Of a stretch of 64,000 nt of DNA, positions 33,665 to 46,448 are shown in pieces (the first letter of the stretch is position 1; every line of letters starts with the position of its first letter). The translations under genes and the position numbers were made by a program. This DNA comes from Antedon bifida (taxonomy: Eukaryota > Echinodermata > Crinoidea > Comatulida > Antedonidae). The DNA is taken from the NCBI GenBank assembly GCA_963402885.1, contig OY727099.1, forward strand, positions 26,369,001 to 26,433,000. The letters run 5' to 3'. Below the pieces are notes generated by a model, which ran no database searches, was not told the origin of the DNA, and saw nothing but the letters and a program-made list of their open reading frames with translations.

Positions 33665-36600
33665 ATGGCATCCTCTAAAGGTAAGTTTACACATTTAAAG
33701 AGTAGATTTATGATACACCTGGAGTCAATGTCAATTTACCTTTGAATATTGTGCAGTTAGATTCTGTTTGTTGACCCCCAAAAAGCCACTGCATCATAGT
33801 ATTACTGTAATAATATACTTTATTTTCTCATGGACAACATTTGATTCACCCAAGGGTGCAAGGCCACACATTGTAAAAAACAAAATGACATGAACGTAAC
33901 CATAAAGAAACTAAAACATAATTTAAAAGGTAAACTAAGCCCCACCGGACACCAACCCAAGCCTTTGTTATTGAGCTACGTCATATGTCACTGTCAGTCA
34001 TGATTATCTTCAATGCAATGATATATAGTCTTGTTTTAAGTCTATGGCTATGCTTGTAAAAACTAGCACTTCACATTCCCACACATGTCCCACACTTCAT
34101 GATTGGTGGATTTGTACATCTTTCAACTCTACTTATGTTATCTTGTTTTATTAGGATTATGTCAACTTTTGGTCCTTTACAAAACCCTCTTAGAAATATA
34201 ATGGTGTTTTACTTTTCTTTCTAGAAATCTCTGAGGATGATTTTAATCAACTGATGACTGATACAGCAGAATGGTATGATAGACATAACTACCTTACTCC
34301 ATTGAAACTTTTATACAAAGACCATCTGGCTATGTCTAACGTGCATGTGGAGAGAGCTAAAAGTGTCATGGATCTACTACAGGATTTAACAGCCTCTGGA
34401 AGTCTGAGCTCATCAAATCTTGCTATTTTATATGATACAGTAAAGATAACCAAGCAATTTGGCTTTAAATCAAAAGTTAAGATACAACCTCCAGAAAATA
34501 TTAAGGAGCATAAAGTAATAACACCTTACAGACAAAAGCTTTTTCAGCTTGGAGCAGAACTTAATAGTGATGAAGTATCTACACTTGATTCTTTACATAA
34601 CAATCCAGTAAAGAGATATCAGGACAGCTGGAGTTTGATTATGGACTTTGAACACAGAGGGATCATTGTTGAGGATGTGAAAACGATGGAAAGATTTCTT
34701 ACAGATTTAAAAGCCAATCAAATGAACTGGGCTTTGAGGATTTTTTTGGATGGTTGGTTTATTTGTTTTTATATTCTTGATAACATCATGGTTAAGTTCT
34801 AATATTACATATTTACTGGAAATAATCAAAGTCTGTAACCAGTAACAGAGACAGATTCAAATGCATTGGTAGAGAATGAACTGTTGTTTTTGTGTGTTTT
34901 ATATTTAAAATACAAATTTAAAATGAAGAAGACATTGTACTAAAGTTCTGTATTTAAAAATAATAGTGCAGTAAAAACATTGTAGCTAATTCTTGTTTAG
35001 TGAAATCCACCTTTTTATTGGTTTTACGAAAGAAATAGTATTAGTATAACTAATTACATTTCCTTGCATACTCAGGTGTACTGTACTACCTAGCTGACTA
35101 CTGCATGCATTTTACTATACTGAGTCTGAATTGACCAATTTAAATTCAAGGCCTACAGTAAAAACAATTGTGTAAAATTAAAAATATATTATAACATTAT
35201 ACAAGCTAAACATTGTAGACCTGCCTATTATTTGTTTAGTTAATATTATTTAGTGGTGGTGTATATTTACATGTTATTTGTACTATTTTATGTAGAATTG
35301 CATGAATCAGTAATGGGGACTTCCTCTTCTAACATTGAAGAGTGTAACTTACCACCAACAGATAAAGGTAAGTGAAAAGTGAAGTAAAGAAAAAGTTCTA
35401 TACAAAATAATAACTGACTTTGATGATTATCTTGAAAATACTACAAGTGTAAATAGTGCCTTTCTGTTTGTAATGTTGTTTTGTTTATTAGCCTTTAATT
35501 GGTATGTTTTACTTTAATATAAAATAAATAAAGTGAAATGATAATGCATATAATTTAACTATAACATTGTACCAAAATCCTTCAACTATTAGAGAAATTT
35601 AGTATTAGATGTGAAGGTACAGGAGCTTTATTTTGGAATTCACTTTCTGTTGATAGCCGTAAAATAAATTCAAAGGAAGTGTTAAATTAATTTATATAAA
35701 TTATTTACTTAAGAGTATAAATATCAATAATTACTGTAATTGGAACTAAATTTGAATATGTTGTAACTGGATTGTTTTTACTACACAATGCCATTATTCT
35801 TATTTATTATATTTTTTTGTGTATAAAAGTTGGTTAAAATCAACAAAAGAATTTTTTTTTTTAATGATATTAATTTATTTGTTGTTTTTGGGTTGGTAAT
35901 ATAAGTTAGTTATAAATATATTTTTGCAAACCTGTGTCTTGTTTTAGGAACTAAAGGTTTTTTACTTATAATTTAATTTCAGAAGTTTCATGTGATCACA
36001 TTAATGAAAGTATGAACCTTCAGCAGATAGCAAAGACAGCAACGAAACGTAAGATTTTCAGTTGATTCTATCTAAAATGCCATAATTTGTATAGTATCAT
36101 TGGCAAATGCCATAATTTGTATAGTATCATTGGCAAATGCCATAATTTGTATAGTATCATTGGCAAATGCCATAATTTGTATAGTATCATTGGCAAATGC
36201 TACAATTTGTATAATAATTAATTATCTTTGGCAAATTCCCAAAGACAGCTGCGTAATTTTTAAGAAAAGTGCATTATTGAAGCACATTTCTATACGTTTT
36301 CTTTTATTTCATAGGTAAAACCTCACAAAGTTCTAAATTAACAAAGAAACAAAAGCTAGACCACGGTAAGTAACTATATATATTTATTTTTAAAGTAAAG
36401 TGTGTTTTTGTATTTAAAATGTTGTGTTCAAAAGGATTCTGCATACATTTTGCAAACATGATTAGTTCACAAATAATATATTTATTAAGTAAACCATAGA
36501 ACTCAATATTTTTGTTAAAAATATAAAACTTAAACAAAATTATACAACTTGTTCAAGCACACTGTTCAATGTGTATCCTAAAATAGTATTTTTATTGTGT

Positions 36601-39600
36601 ATTGGTTTTACTTAGGTGTTGAAGAAACAGTAATGGAGACTTCCTCTTCTAACTTTGAAGAAAATAAACTAACACCAACAGACAAAGGTATGTACAAGTA
36701 ACAAAAGTTTAAAATAAATTGATAAAAAAAGTGACTTAAATGATATCTTGACCATACTCCAAATTATTTAATGTTGGTTGTAGCAGAACAACTTTTGTTG
36801 GAATCACATAGTGTCCTGCAAACCTTACTTTACTGGTGGTAGGTGGTTTCTAATTTATGTTTCTGTCGTATATTTTGTCACCACACAATTTAAAATTGAA
36901 TTGGTTGAATGACATTCTCAAATTAATAGTAAACACACCCAATCACATTGAAATGCTATTATGTCATTGCAATTTTGTAGCTGTATGGATACCATCATAA
37001 GTAAAAAAGAATTGTGTCTTAGGCATGACTTTAGAATACTGTATATTTGTATTTTATTTCATATTTTTCAAATTTTTTTAGGAATTTTAGAGAAAGATTT
37101 TAACTTTCTGAAAATAATTATCTCCAGTTATTTTGATGATCGCAACCAACTTGGTATGTTAAAAGTACTGTTTAAAGATCTTGTGAAAGAATCTAAACTA
37201 TCAGGAATCACTAAGATGATAGATCTGTTAAATGTACTGGAATCAGCTGATGAATTCAATTATCAAGATCTTACTCTCCTGCATGATGTCATCAAGTTAA
37301 CTGAACAATTTTCTCTCCAGCGTAAGCTTAAAGAAAAGATGCCATCATTTCCTGTCATTGACAAGCGAACACCAATTACTATGTTCCAAATCCACAGGCA
37401 GAAATTAGTTCAATTTGGATACTGTCTGACGCCAAGTGATGTATCAAAGATTGATGCAAGCTACAACACACCATTGAAGAAATATGAAGATAGCTGGGCT
37501 ATGATAAGAGATCTGGAGCATAAACAGGTGATCACGCCAACAAAGATGGAAGAATTTATTGAAATATTGGAACGACTAGAACTCAAACGTGCTGTTTGCA
37601 TTCTACAGGAAGGTAATGTACTGTATAGTACTTTAATACAGTATAGGTAATGTACTGTATAGTACTTTAATACAGTATAGGTAATGTACTGTATAGTACT
37701 TTAATACAGTATAGGTATATTAGCCTATGAAATCCATATAACAGTATTCTGATACTGTATTAAAAGTTGTTTTGCTTACAAAGACATAGTGACCCAATGT
37801 CAAAAGAAAAGAACACTCTCCCCAAAGCACAGATTATAGAGTTCCCATAAAGTTATTTATTGATTTCATAGTTTGATAAAAGTATTCAAAGTTTAATGAA
37901 TGCTTTGAATTATTTCTGTGTGAATTATTTTGTATTGAGATCAATACACTTTTACCAACATGATTGTTTTTTTTCAGTGATTTTGTGGTCCGCAAAGTAT
38001 ATTTATTTTGTTGATTTTTTTCTGTTAGGTGAAATAGTAATGAAGTCTTCCTCTTCTAGCTCTGAAGAAAATAAGATATCACCAGTAGATGAAGGTAATT
38101 TTTAGCCCCTGATTCAATGGCATCCGTAAATTAATTGTAAAACAACCAATCACATAAACACATTTTTTTGTTTTTTGGTTTTTTTTTTCAAAATAGTGAT
38201 TATTTTATTGACCTTTCATTCATTCATTCATTTATTTGATCAAAATCAGATAAAACAAGTAAATATGTTCAAGAATAAAACCGTATTAAAAACAACATAT
38301 AAAGAAGAAAACTGTTATTGACCATGGGTTTTTGTACACTTAATAGATTTGTTCTACCATAACGACAAAAGCAAAATGTCAACATAATTGATACATTCTG
38401 TTGTTTCTATAAAACTATAATTCAAAAAATAAAACATTAAGAATAAACACACCTTAAAAAGTCGCTAACTCTGTCACATGATTGGAAATGAATTCATAAA
38501 CCCTAAGAGGAAGGCTATTTAAAGTTACATTTGTTACATGTGATTACTTTTTTTTACTGAATTTTCATTGAATTTTATATTTATATAATGCAATTAATTC
38601 TTTAACAGCTATTAAGAAGTTTTTGAAGGAAGAACTACAAGACTTATACAAAGATATGAACCTGATGGGAACAGCAGTTTTTGATGAAGAACACAAAGTA
38701 GATATTGCAGATGTATTCACAGATCTCACATTACTTCAATCTACAAAACAAAAACAGGTTGACCAGGCAACAAGGCAGCAAGAAGCTAAACCTACATGTT
38801 TGGAGGAAGTATTGAAGATTATAAAATCTAAAAGGCCATGTAAAGTTCTACTTACAGGTAAAGGAGGGATGGGAAAGACAACTCTTCTCAGGTACATTGC
38901 TTATAACTGGGCTAAGGGTAAGGATGATACATTTTCTGACAAACTATTGTTTCTAATAAATATCAGAGACATGAAGGTAGGAAAGACAATCATAGATAGT
39001 ATTGTTAAACAAATTAACCTTAGAAAATTTGCTAACCGTATGAAAAACATATTCAAATCCGAAGATTCTGTAGATCAGATTGAAAATTTCATAATAGAAA
39101 ATGAGGATGAAATAGTGATACTATTAGATGGATTAGATGAGTTAAAGAAAGGTGCTGAAAATCCATTAAACCTGTTATATTTTAGATCAAATGACAATAA
39201 TACCACATTAATAACATCTCGACCTGTAAACATTAGTACATTTGTTGAAAACTGTGATGTGCATGTTCAGGTCAATGGATTTAGTAAAGAAAGCAAGAAG
39301 CTTTATATTAAGAAATACTTTAAACATAATCCTGAATTGGGAGAAAAGTTGATTACCAAATTAAACTTTGAACGATCATGGCGAATTGAAAATGAAACAA
39401 AACACTTAAAACAACTGTGTTCATCTCCATTGTTATTACTTATAATTTGTAGCATGTGTGAACAATCCACTTCTAAGCCAATGGCAGATGAAATACTTCC
39501 AATTACCATGTCAGATTTTTTTAAAGAATTTATTTGTTGTACTTTAAATCAACATACAAAGGTTGACGAACATAAGATTGCAGAAATATGCGAAATTCAA

Positions 39601-41853
39601 GCTCCATATAAAAAGGCTACATTTGCACTAGGTCAATGTATGTTTAACGGCCTGATGGAAAACAAGCTCTATATCTATAAAAATGAGTTTGAGGGTATGG
39701 TTGACAAGGATACAGTAGAATTAGCACTTAAACTTGGATTTGTTTACAAAAAAGCATCTAGTATTAAAACCAATAGAAAGGCAGTGTTTGCACCACCACA
39801 CAAGCTAGTTTCAGAGGCGTTAGCAGGGTTTTACCTTGCTAATGCATGTTTGTCAAATGATATGAAAGAAGAAGAGTGTAAAAAGATGCTGTTAAATCCA
39901 TATCTACACATGACAATCATATTCACTATAGAATTCCTAGGTAAAGATGCTGGTAAAATTATAAAACATTGGTTAAAATTGAAAACAGCTTCAAATTACT
40001 ATTCACTAGCTAAATATTTCAGCTATGTAAAACCAGAACATGAAATACATGTAATACGTGAGTTACCAAACATATCAACTGATGCTGTGTGTGAGATAAG
40101 GAATGTTCTTCCTTATGATAAAACAATTGAAAACAAACATTTGGTACAACTTATGAACATTTGTTATGAAAGGTTTAAGGAAAATTGGGAAGATATTGTA
40201 GATACACTAAAAAATATCACAAAAACAAAAGACACTAAAGCAACAAAAACGTTTTGTTCTATGCTAGTTCATATCTATATCATTGTACATGGACTATTGA
40301 GTGATCATTATATAGATGATTATGATGGCAGTTTGTTTGAATTGCATTCATTGTTAGAAGACAGTGAGATTAATACCCTGTCAGCTGAAATGGACAGTTT
40401 TCAATTTAAATACAGATTTAGGAATATTCATTTTACAACGTCAACAAATCCTAAATTCTTGATTCATTTGTTAACATTTTCTTCTTCTAGTCTGTGTCTG
40501 AATTTCAAATCTGGTAGTATTACTGGTGATGTATTGAATCATGTTATTGATCAAGTAAATGATATCTCTTTAGAATTAAAAAAGATTGATATCAGTGATA
40601 ATGATCTAAGTAATATTTCTATAGATTCACTGACAGTGTTGATGAGCATAACTCATTACATAAATTTGAGTAATTGTAAATTATCTGGTGCTGTATTCAA
40701 TGCATTATTCAATAAGAAAGGCAAGGTTCTATTGAACAACATAAAGCTAAAGGGAAATGATCTATCAGATATAGATGGTCTTTCACTTTCCAAGTTAGTA
40801 AATCTAATGGATTGCAAGTATGATTCATTCAAATGGAGTGATTATAGCTTGTCAGTTGGTAATCTAGAAAGTCTTGCAGATGCCTGCCATGAACATGGTT
40901 GTACGTTGACATGGGAATATTTAGATTTAAGTGGTCTTCATTTAGCTGCAATTAAAGGATCCAAATTAGCTTTGTTATTGCAATTCTCTCCAGAATTGCG
41001 TCAACTTGACTTGGTTAATTGCAATCTCTCAGGTACTATTATAAGAGACCTATTGGAGGAATGTGAAGTAAACAAAGTGATATTAAAACCTGACATGCTT
41101 AAGCTAAAGGGAAATGATCTTTCAGATATAGATGGTGTTTCACTTGCCAAGGTGGTAAACGTAATAGATCCGTACTTCAAATGGAGTGATTATAACTTGT
41201 CAGTTGATAATCTAGAAAGTCTTGCAGATGCCTGCCATGAACATGGTTGTATGTTGACAAGGAGACATTTAGATTTAAGTGGTCTTCATTTAGCGGCAAT
41301 TAAAGGATCAAAATTAGCTTGGTTATTACAATTCTCACCAGAATTATGTAAACTTGACTTGGTTGATTGTAATCTCTCTGGTACTATTATAAGAGACTTT
41401 TTGGAGGAATGTGAAGTAAACAAAGTGGTATTAAAACCTGACATGCTTAAGCTAAAGGGAAATGATCTTTCAGATATAGATGGTGTTTCACTTGCCAAGG
41501 TGGTAAACGTAATAGATCCGTACTTCAAATGGAGTGATTATAGCTTGTCAGTTGATAATCTATTAAGTCTTGCAGATGCCTGCCATAAACATAGTTGTTG
41601 GTTGAAATGGAAATATTTAGATTTAAGTAGTCTGTATAACAATAATTTTTCCAAATTAGCTTGGTTATTGAAATTCTCACCACATTTACGTCACATTGAC
41701 TTATTTTTTGGCAGTTTACCACATACTTTTAAAATGGACTTATTGAAGGAATGTCGAGTAAACTCAGTGTTTTTAAAACCTGGTATGTTTAGGCTAAAGG
41801 GACATAGTAATAATATCTCAGATATAGATGGTTTTCCACTTTATCCCAGCTAG
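33665..41853 (+). CDS. NLR1: DED-like x4, NACHT, LRR receptor, truncated by transposon
   Basis: Intracellular NLR-type immune or cell-death receptor. Exons: 33665-33680 (exon starts 33614), 34225-34752, 35296-35367, 35983-36048, 36315-36365, 36616-36687, 37082-37612, 38029-38094, 38609-41853. They total 4647 nt, or 1548 aa, with every intron phase 1. Residues about 6-181 and 269-445 each hold two DED/death-fold-like domains. Short Ser-rich linkers follow (SVMGTSSSN, TVMETSSSN, IVMKSSSSS). The NACHT has Walker A GKGGMGKTT (about 550), Walker B VILLDGLDEL (about 638) and a TLITSRP sensor. A HKLVSEALAGFYLAN segment resembles the NLR winged-helix region. LRRs start near 1118 and form super-repeats of about 117 residues. 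The last residues and TAG stop come from the inserted element at 41844, so the natural C-terminus is lost. The donor at 34752 (G/GTTGGT) is weak but aligned with the paralogous exon. Confidence 0.85.
36076..36215. repeat. 30-bp tandem repeat, four to five copies
   Basis: Units of ATGCCATAATTTGTATAGTA then TCATTGGCAA, in an NLR1 intron. The small ORF across it is a repeat artefact. Confidence 0.93.
37613..37715. repeat. 34-bp tandem repeat starting at a splice donor, three copies (NLR1)
   Basis: Each unit begins GTAATGTACTGTATAGTACT and ends ACAGTATAG, so the AG/GTAATG donor context of the preceding exon recurs at each unit boundary. The unit is internally palindromic (TACTGTAT...ATACAGTA). 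NLR2 has the same array at 58207-58309. Confidence 0.93.
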
Positions 41854-42654
41854 CAATTTGACGTTCGCTCGACGTCGGCAAGCGTTGGCAGACGTCGACA
41901 AAGTCGCGGGCAAATTACCGACGTTGTTACAACGTTATGACAACGTTTACTATAAGTAGAAGAAATAGGACTTCAGCCCAAAATGAATTTTCCTGATTAC
42001 GTAATATCCGCCAGGTGTTTCTAATGAAGGTCGTTTCCGCTGTGTTCCGAGAAATGTTAACACATAGGAACATCGGCAATATAAACAAAAGGTGTATTAT
42101 ATAAGTTAAAGTGGCGGTAATTTTAAAAGATTTAAACAAAAGGTGTTTTAATATAATTTACAGTGGCGGGGGTTTTTTAAAGTTAGGCCAAGGTGTCGCG
42201 GTATAGCCCGGTAAGGGTGTTCGAGGAAGTGACGTCAATTAATCCTAATTCAGTAAAATTAATAATTTAACATACACATATTCAGGCAATATAGTGCCAG
42301 CCTTGCCATGGCCACCGTTCCTGAAAGATCTTCGAGATTATTTGAAAGAAGTCACAGGGTTCTACTTCAATTTTGTTTTGGTTAACAGGTACATATTTAT
42401 TATATATCTATATATGTTTATATTTGCTATAATTAAATAATGCAAAGCTTCCTTATGGTTACATTGTTTATACATTTTGTACATTTGATTTATTCTCAAT
42501 TTTACTCCCAAGATTGTATAATTGAACAATATCAGTAATCAGTCTTTTCGTCAACTATTAGAATCTCTCATTTTTTTATCTGCACAAAACTGTGTTTAAT
42601 TATGTTGTATGGTTTATTGTTTTTATACTAAAAAGTTAAGTGCAAAAAGGATAT

Positions 42655-42900
42655 TTATTTTCTAGCTTAAATTACAGTACAATTTATGTAAAAGACGATT
42701 TAAATATTTCCAAGAAACAAGTTCAAGAATGGCTGAGCAAACAAGATACTTATACATTACATAAACCAATTCAACGAAAATTCAAGAGAAACAGGGTACT
42801 TGTAACGACAATTGATGAACAATGGGAAATGGATTTGGTTGACTTGACTTCAATTAAACGCTATAATAAGCAAAACACTTTTTCTTATAACATGCATTGA
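42655..42900 (+). pseudogene. Polinton/Maverick-type integrase fragment 1
   Basis: The translation runs about 80 residues with VQEWLSKQDTYTLHKPIQRK and DEQWEMDLVDL, features I associate with the N-terminal and first-Asp region of Polinton c-integrases. It starts mid-protein and ends soon after the DLVDL motif. The rest of the catalytic core is missing, so it is inactive. Confidence 0.6.
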
Positions 42901-43149
42901 TGTTCTATAATAATATCTTAACACTTTTTTTAATTAATGTTACATTATATTTTTATATTTCTTATTTCTTTTCGGTAAATTTATTATTATTATGGTTGTA
43001 AATTATATTGAAATAGAATATGTGTTAAAATAAAGGTTGTGTTTTTTCTTTTAAAAGCAACAACAACGAAAATGAATTTGATCTTAGCGTGTTATTTAAG
43101 TATTTTATTTATTTTTTAATTTTCATTTGGGTGAATGAGGGTAATGAGT

Positions 43150-43392
43150 ATGGATGAGTACTTAAGAAAAGTATATTATTACGATCCTAAGCATCCTGAT
43201 AGTTTTGGTGGTGTGGACCGACTTTATCAAAATGTAAAATACGATTTAAATATTACCAAGAGACAAGTTCAAGACTGACTGAGCAAGCAAGATACATATA
43301 CATTACACAAATCCATTCAACGTAAATTCAAACGAAACTGGGTACTTGTAAGTGTTATTGATGAACAATGGGGAATGGATTTGGAAAAATAA
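43150..43392 (+). pseudogene. Polinton/Maverick-type integrase fragment 2
   Basis: A second, longer-at-the-start copy about 546 bp downstream. It opens with YYYDPKHPDSFGGVDRLYQN, shares the LSKQDTYTLHK block, and has an in-frame TGA where the first copy has a Trp codon. It ends just after the DEQWGMDL motif, at TAA. Confidence 0.6.
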
Positions 43393-43404
43393 CGTGTATA
43401 AAAT

Positions 43405-43632
43405 TTGATTCAGACAAACTGTTTGACTTTAAATTTCCAAAAATCAAAGGAAGTCAATTTTGAAATAGTTGGTAGCATGGTACAAGGAATCGGACTGGAA
43501 AAAATAACAACAACTAATCCTAACAAAGTAACCCGTAAACCAAAATCTCACTCTCTACCATTCAAAAACAACATTTTTGATGTAGCGATTTTTTCAAGCG
43601 GTATTGTCATGAACGTATTGAAAAGAAAATAG
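43405..43632 (+). other. 75-codon ORF, unknown
   Basis: A basic short ORF with GSMVQGIGLEKITTTNPNK near its middle. The DNA word TGGTACAAGGAATCGG recurs at 43933-43948 and (inverted, altered) near 47868-47885, so part of it lies in a repeated block. I do not recognise the protein. It may be a fragment of an element gene. Confidence 0.3.
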
Positions 43633-44707
43633 TTTTATTGTCAATGATTTGTCAAGTGTTTTATTTTAATTTCAATTACTGTTGTATTGTATTTAGTTTT
43701 ACCCGTTCATGTTGGCATGATCAATATTTGCTCAAACTCCATTTTATCGTTATGTTTGTAGTATTTTAGAGCTTCCCGATCATCGTAATAATGATATAAC
43801 CAGAATTCGTAACCGTGTGTTAGATTCCACGCGTATTATATACATATTGTCTTACTTTAATTCCTTCTCTCGTTATTCACCCGATGTAGTTTGATCAAAC
43901 AATTGTACCTGAGCCTGAAAGGTTAGTTGTTATGGTACAAGGAATCGGCCCGGAAAATAATTTGTTTTCTTTTCTGTTAAATTATTATTATGTTTGTGAA
44001 TTGTGTATTGCAATAGATTTGTTTAATGAAATTAAATTAATTAGGCCTATGTTTTGACTTAATTTACTGTCAGTGTAAATTTGTAAAAGTAGTTTTCCTA
44101 CTTTATTTCACGGTAAATTTATTTATCGACTTAATTTAATTTGTTTTCTTTTCTGTTGTTGTTAAATGTAATTGCAAACACACATAATAAATGATTGTGA
44201 TTATAAATATTCTGTTTACTTCTTTTAATTTTAAACAGTACAATAGATCTGTAATGTAAAGTTATATTTTATATATAATAAGTAATATTACAAAAATAAA
44301 CATACAAAATGTATAAAGCATAGATTAATTAAATTTAAATACAATTTCTTTATTTCAAAATGAATTTCATTTTCTACGTGTTTTCAATTTTAAATCTTTT
44401 AAGAAAGACACAATAGGTACTGCTAAAAAAATAAAACGCACACAAAAGAAAACAAATTTGAGACGCACGATATGTAACGACGGTTTCAATAAAAAGGCAT
44501 ATTATAAATGTAATTTTACCAAATTTATAAAGTAAAGTGTTATTATTGAGAAATATACATTTTAGATAAATGATAACACATCTAAAATTAATTAGAGAGA
44601 TCAATACAATATGGTGTTCATAATAATGTTTTGATGACTAGAGGAAACATCTGAAGACATTCAACAAAAAACAAGCGTTAACATCATACCAGTCACTAAG
44701 AATGCTA

Positions 44708-45274
44708 CTACTCTGAAAAAAAACATCTCCCTTCAAGCACAGAAACAAATTCTGAACGAAAATAAATAATAAAAATAATTAGTAAACGAAACACGCGCAT
44801 TATAAATAAAATGAATAATTTAAGAATATTTGTTAAAATACCCACGAACAAAAAAAAAAAAAAAAGAAACATACTAACCGATTTATCGTCATTACGAAGT
44901 TCAAATAACGAAAACTTTTCCTTGAAAAATCCACAGGCGACACGTTTTACATTTTCTAACTGCAATTCAGTGTCACATTGTGTCGCAACACATGTACATA
45001 CAACGAGTCCTGTCACAAGTCTGCCGACATTTATTTTTCTATCGCTCATCATTTGTTCTAATACATAATACAGCGCTTCCGAAGAAATATCTTTACACAA
45101 TTCTAACACATTAAAATTGTTTTCCAACTCTTTACAAGCACGAATAGTACTCTGGAGGATGGGTGAATCCAAAACAACTAACCCCGTCAATTTATATTCA
45201 ATGTATGCTAAAACCACTTCCTCTAAATCAACCATAACGCTCGACAAACAATTGATAATGGATGTAATGGTCAA
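44708..45274 (-). CDS. Bcl-2-like ORF within the mobile element
   Basis: A 188-codon ORF; Met14 (codon at 45233-45235) is the likelier start because the homologous features follow it. Residues 17-31 (LEEVVLAYIEYKLTG) resemble a BH4 motif. Residues 43-58 around ACKELENNF sit where a BH3 would be. Residues 77-92 (SDRKINVGRLVTG) resemble BH1 with the conserved Gly-Arg. No convincing BH2 is seen. The last 55 residues are hydrophobic and could be a membrane tail, but they span an A/T homopolymer at 44850-44866. A possible splice donor (CG/GTTAGT) precedes that tract, so the true C-terminus is uncertain. Known Bcl-2 proteins regulate mitochondrial apoptosis, and large DNA viruses and related elements can carry them. 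Assignment here is by motif pattern only. Confidence 0.5.
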   Translation of the reverse strand: MTITSIINCLSSVMVDLEEVVLAYIEYKLTGLVVLDSPILQSTIRACKELENNFNVLELCKDISSEALYYVLEQMMSDRKINVGRLVTGLVVCTCVATQCDTELQLENVKRVACGFFKEKFSLFELRNDDKSVSMFLFFFFLFVGILTNILKLFILFIMRVFRLLIIFIIYFRSEFVSVLEGRCFFSE

Positions 45275-45925
45275 GAAAGTTACAACTTAAAACATTTATT
45301 TTTGTTTTTTTTAAAAAGAAGTTGTAACATAGAAACTAATTTTGTCAGGAAATGTATTTTTATCATTTATGTGGTTTATTTGTGTTTAGAAAGTTACAAC
45401 ATTAACATTTAATTTGGTCAAAAATGTGAATATACGGAGCCGATATTCAGTGTCACATTGTGTCGCAACACATGTACATACAACGAGTCCTGTCACAAGT
45501 CTGCCGACATTTATTTTTTCTATCGCTCATCATTTGTTCTAATACATAATACAGCGCTTCCGAAGAAATATCTTTACACAATTCTAACACATTAAAATTG
45601 TTTTTCCAACTCTTTACAAGCACGAATAGTACTCTGGAGGATGGGTGAATCCAAAACAACTTACCCCGTCAATTTATATTCAATGTATGCTAAAACCACT
45701 TCCTCTAAATCAACCATAACGCTCGACAAACAATTGATAATGGATGTAATGGTCAAGAAAGTTACAACTTAAAACATTTATTTTTGTTTTTTAAAAAGAA
45801 GTTGTAACATAGAAACTAATTTTGTCAGGAAATGTATTTTTATCATTTATGTGGTTTATTTGTGTTTAGAAAGTTACAACATTAACATTTAATTTGGTCA
45901 AAAATGTGAATATACGGAGCCGATT
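44968..45925. repeat. Tandem duplication, unit about 479 bp, two copies
   Basis: Sequence from TCAGTGTCACATTGTGTCGC at about 44968 to ATATACGGAGCCGAT at about 45445 recurs at 45448-45925. The copies differ by a few indels. The unit covers most of the Bcl-2-like ORF and its upstream flank. Confidence 0.95.
45453..45725 (-). pseudogene. Frameshifted second copy of the Bcl-2-like ORF
   Basis: The tandem copy of the ORF at 44708-45274. Extra T residues in homopolymers (near 45519 and 45602) shift the frame so the BH1-like region is read out of frame. It lacks the 3' part present in the other copy. Confidence 0.7.
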
Positions 45926-46448
45926 GTAATTTTTAATCCTTAGTTTAGTGAGAGAATTTATAAACAAAAAAAGAGCGAACGGAAATTAATGATTGCAGAT
46001 TAGACATATAGAAATGGATTGAAATTGGAAATCCACATGATCAAAGAAAAGAAACCCATTGTTTCGACAGAAGCTAATGACATTTACAAAGGATGACACA
46101 GTTTGAATAGAGTAATTACCGTATAACATAATTAAATTTTACACCACCAACACTACCGGGGTGTTTAGGATCGTAATATACTTTTCTTAAGTACTCATTA
46201 CCCTCAATCACCCAAATGAAAACTTAATAAATAAATCAAATACTTAAATAACACGCAAAGATCAAATTTCATTTTCGTTGTTGCTTTTAAAAGAAAAAAC
46301 ACAACCTTTATTTTAACACACATTCTATTTCAATATATTTTACAACCATAATAATAATAAACTTTACCGAAAAGAAAAAAGAATTATAAAAATATAAAAC
46401 ATTAAGTAAAAAAAAAAAGTGTTAAGATAATATTTAAATTTGTACAAA

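Noticed and set aside
36100..36318. ORF with repeated ANAIICIVSL residues
   Set aside because: It is a translation of the 30-bp tandem repeat.
39303..39509. Minus-strand ORFs inside the NLR exons
   Set aside because: They are shadows of the strongly supported plus-strand NACHT and LRR coding frames.
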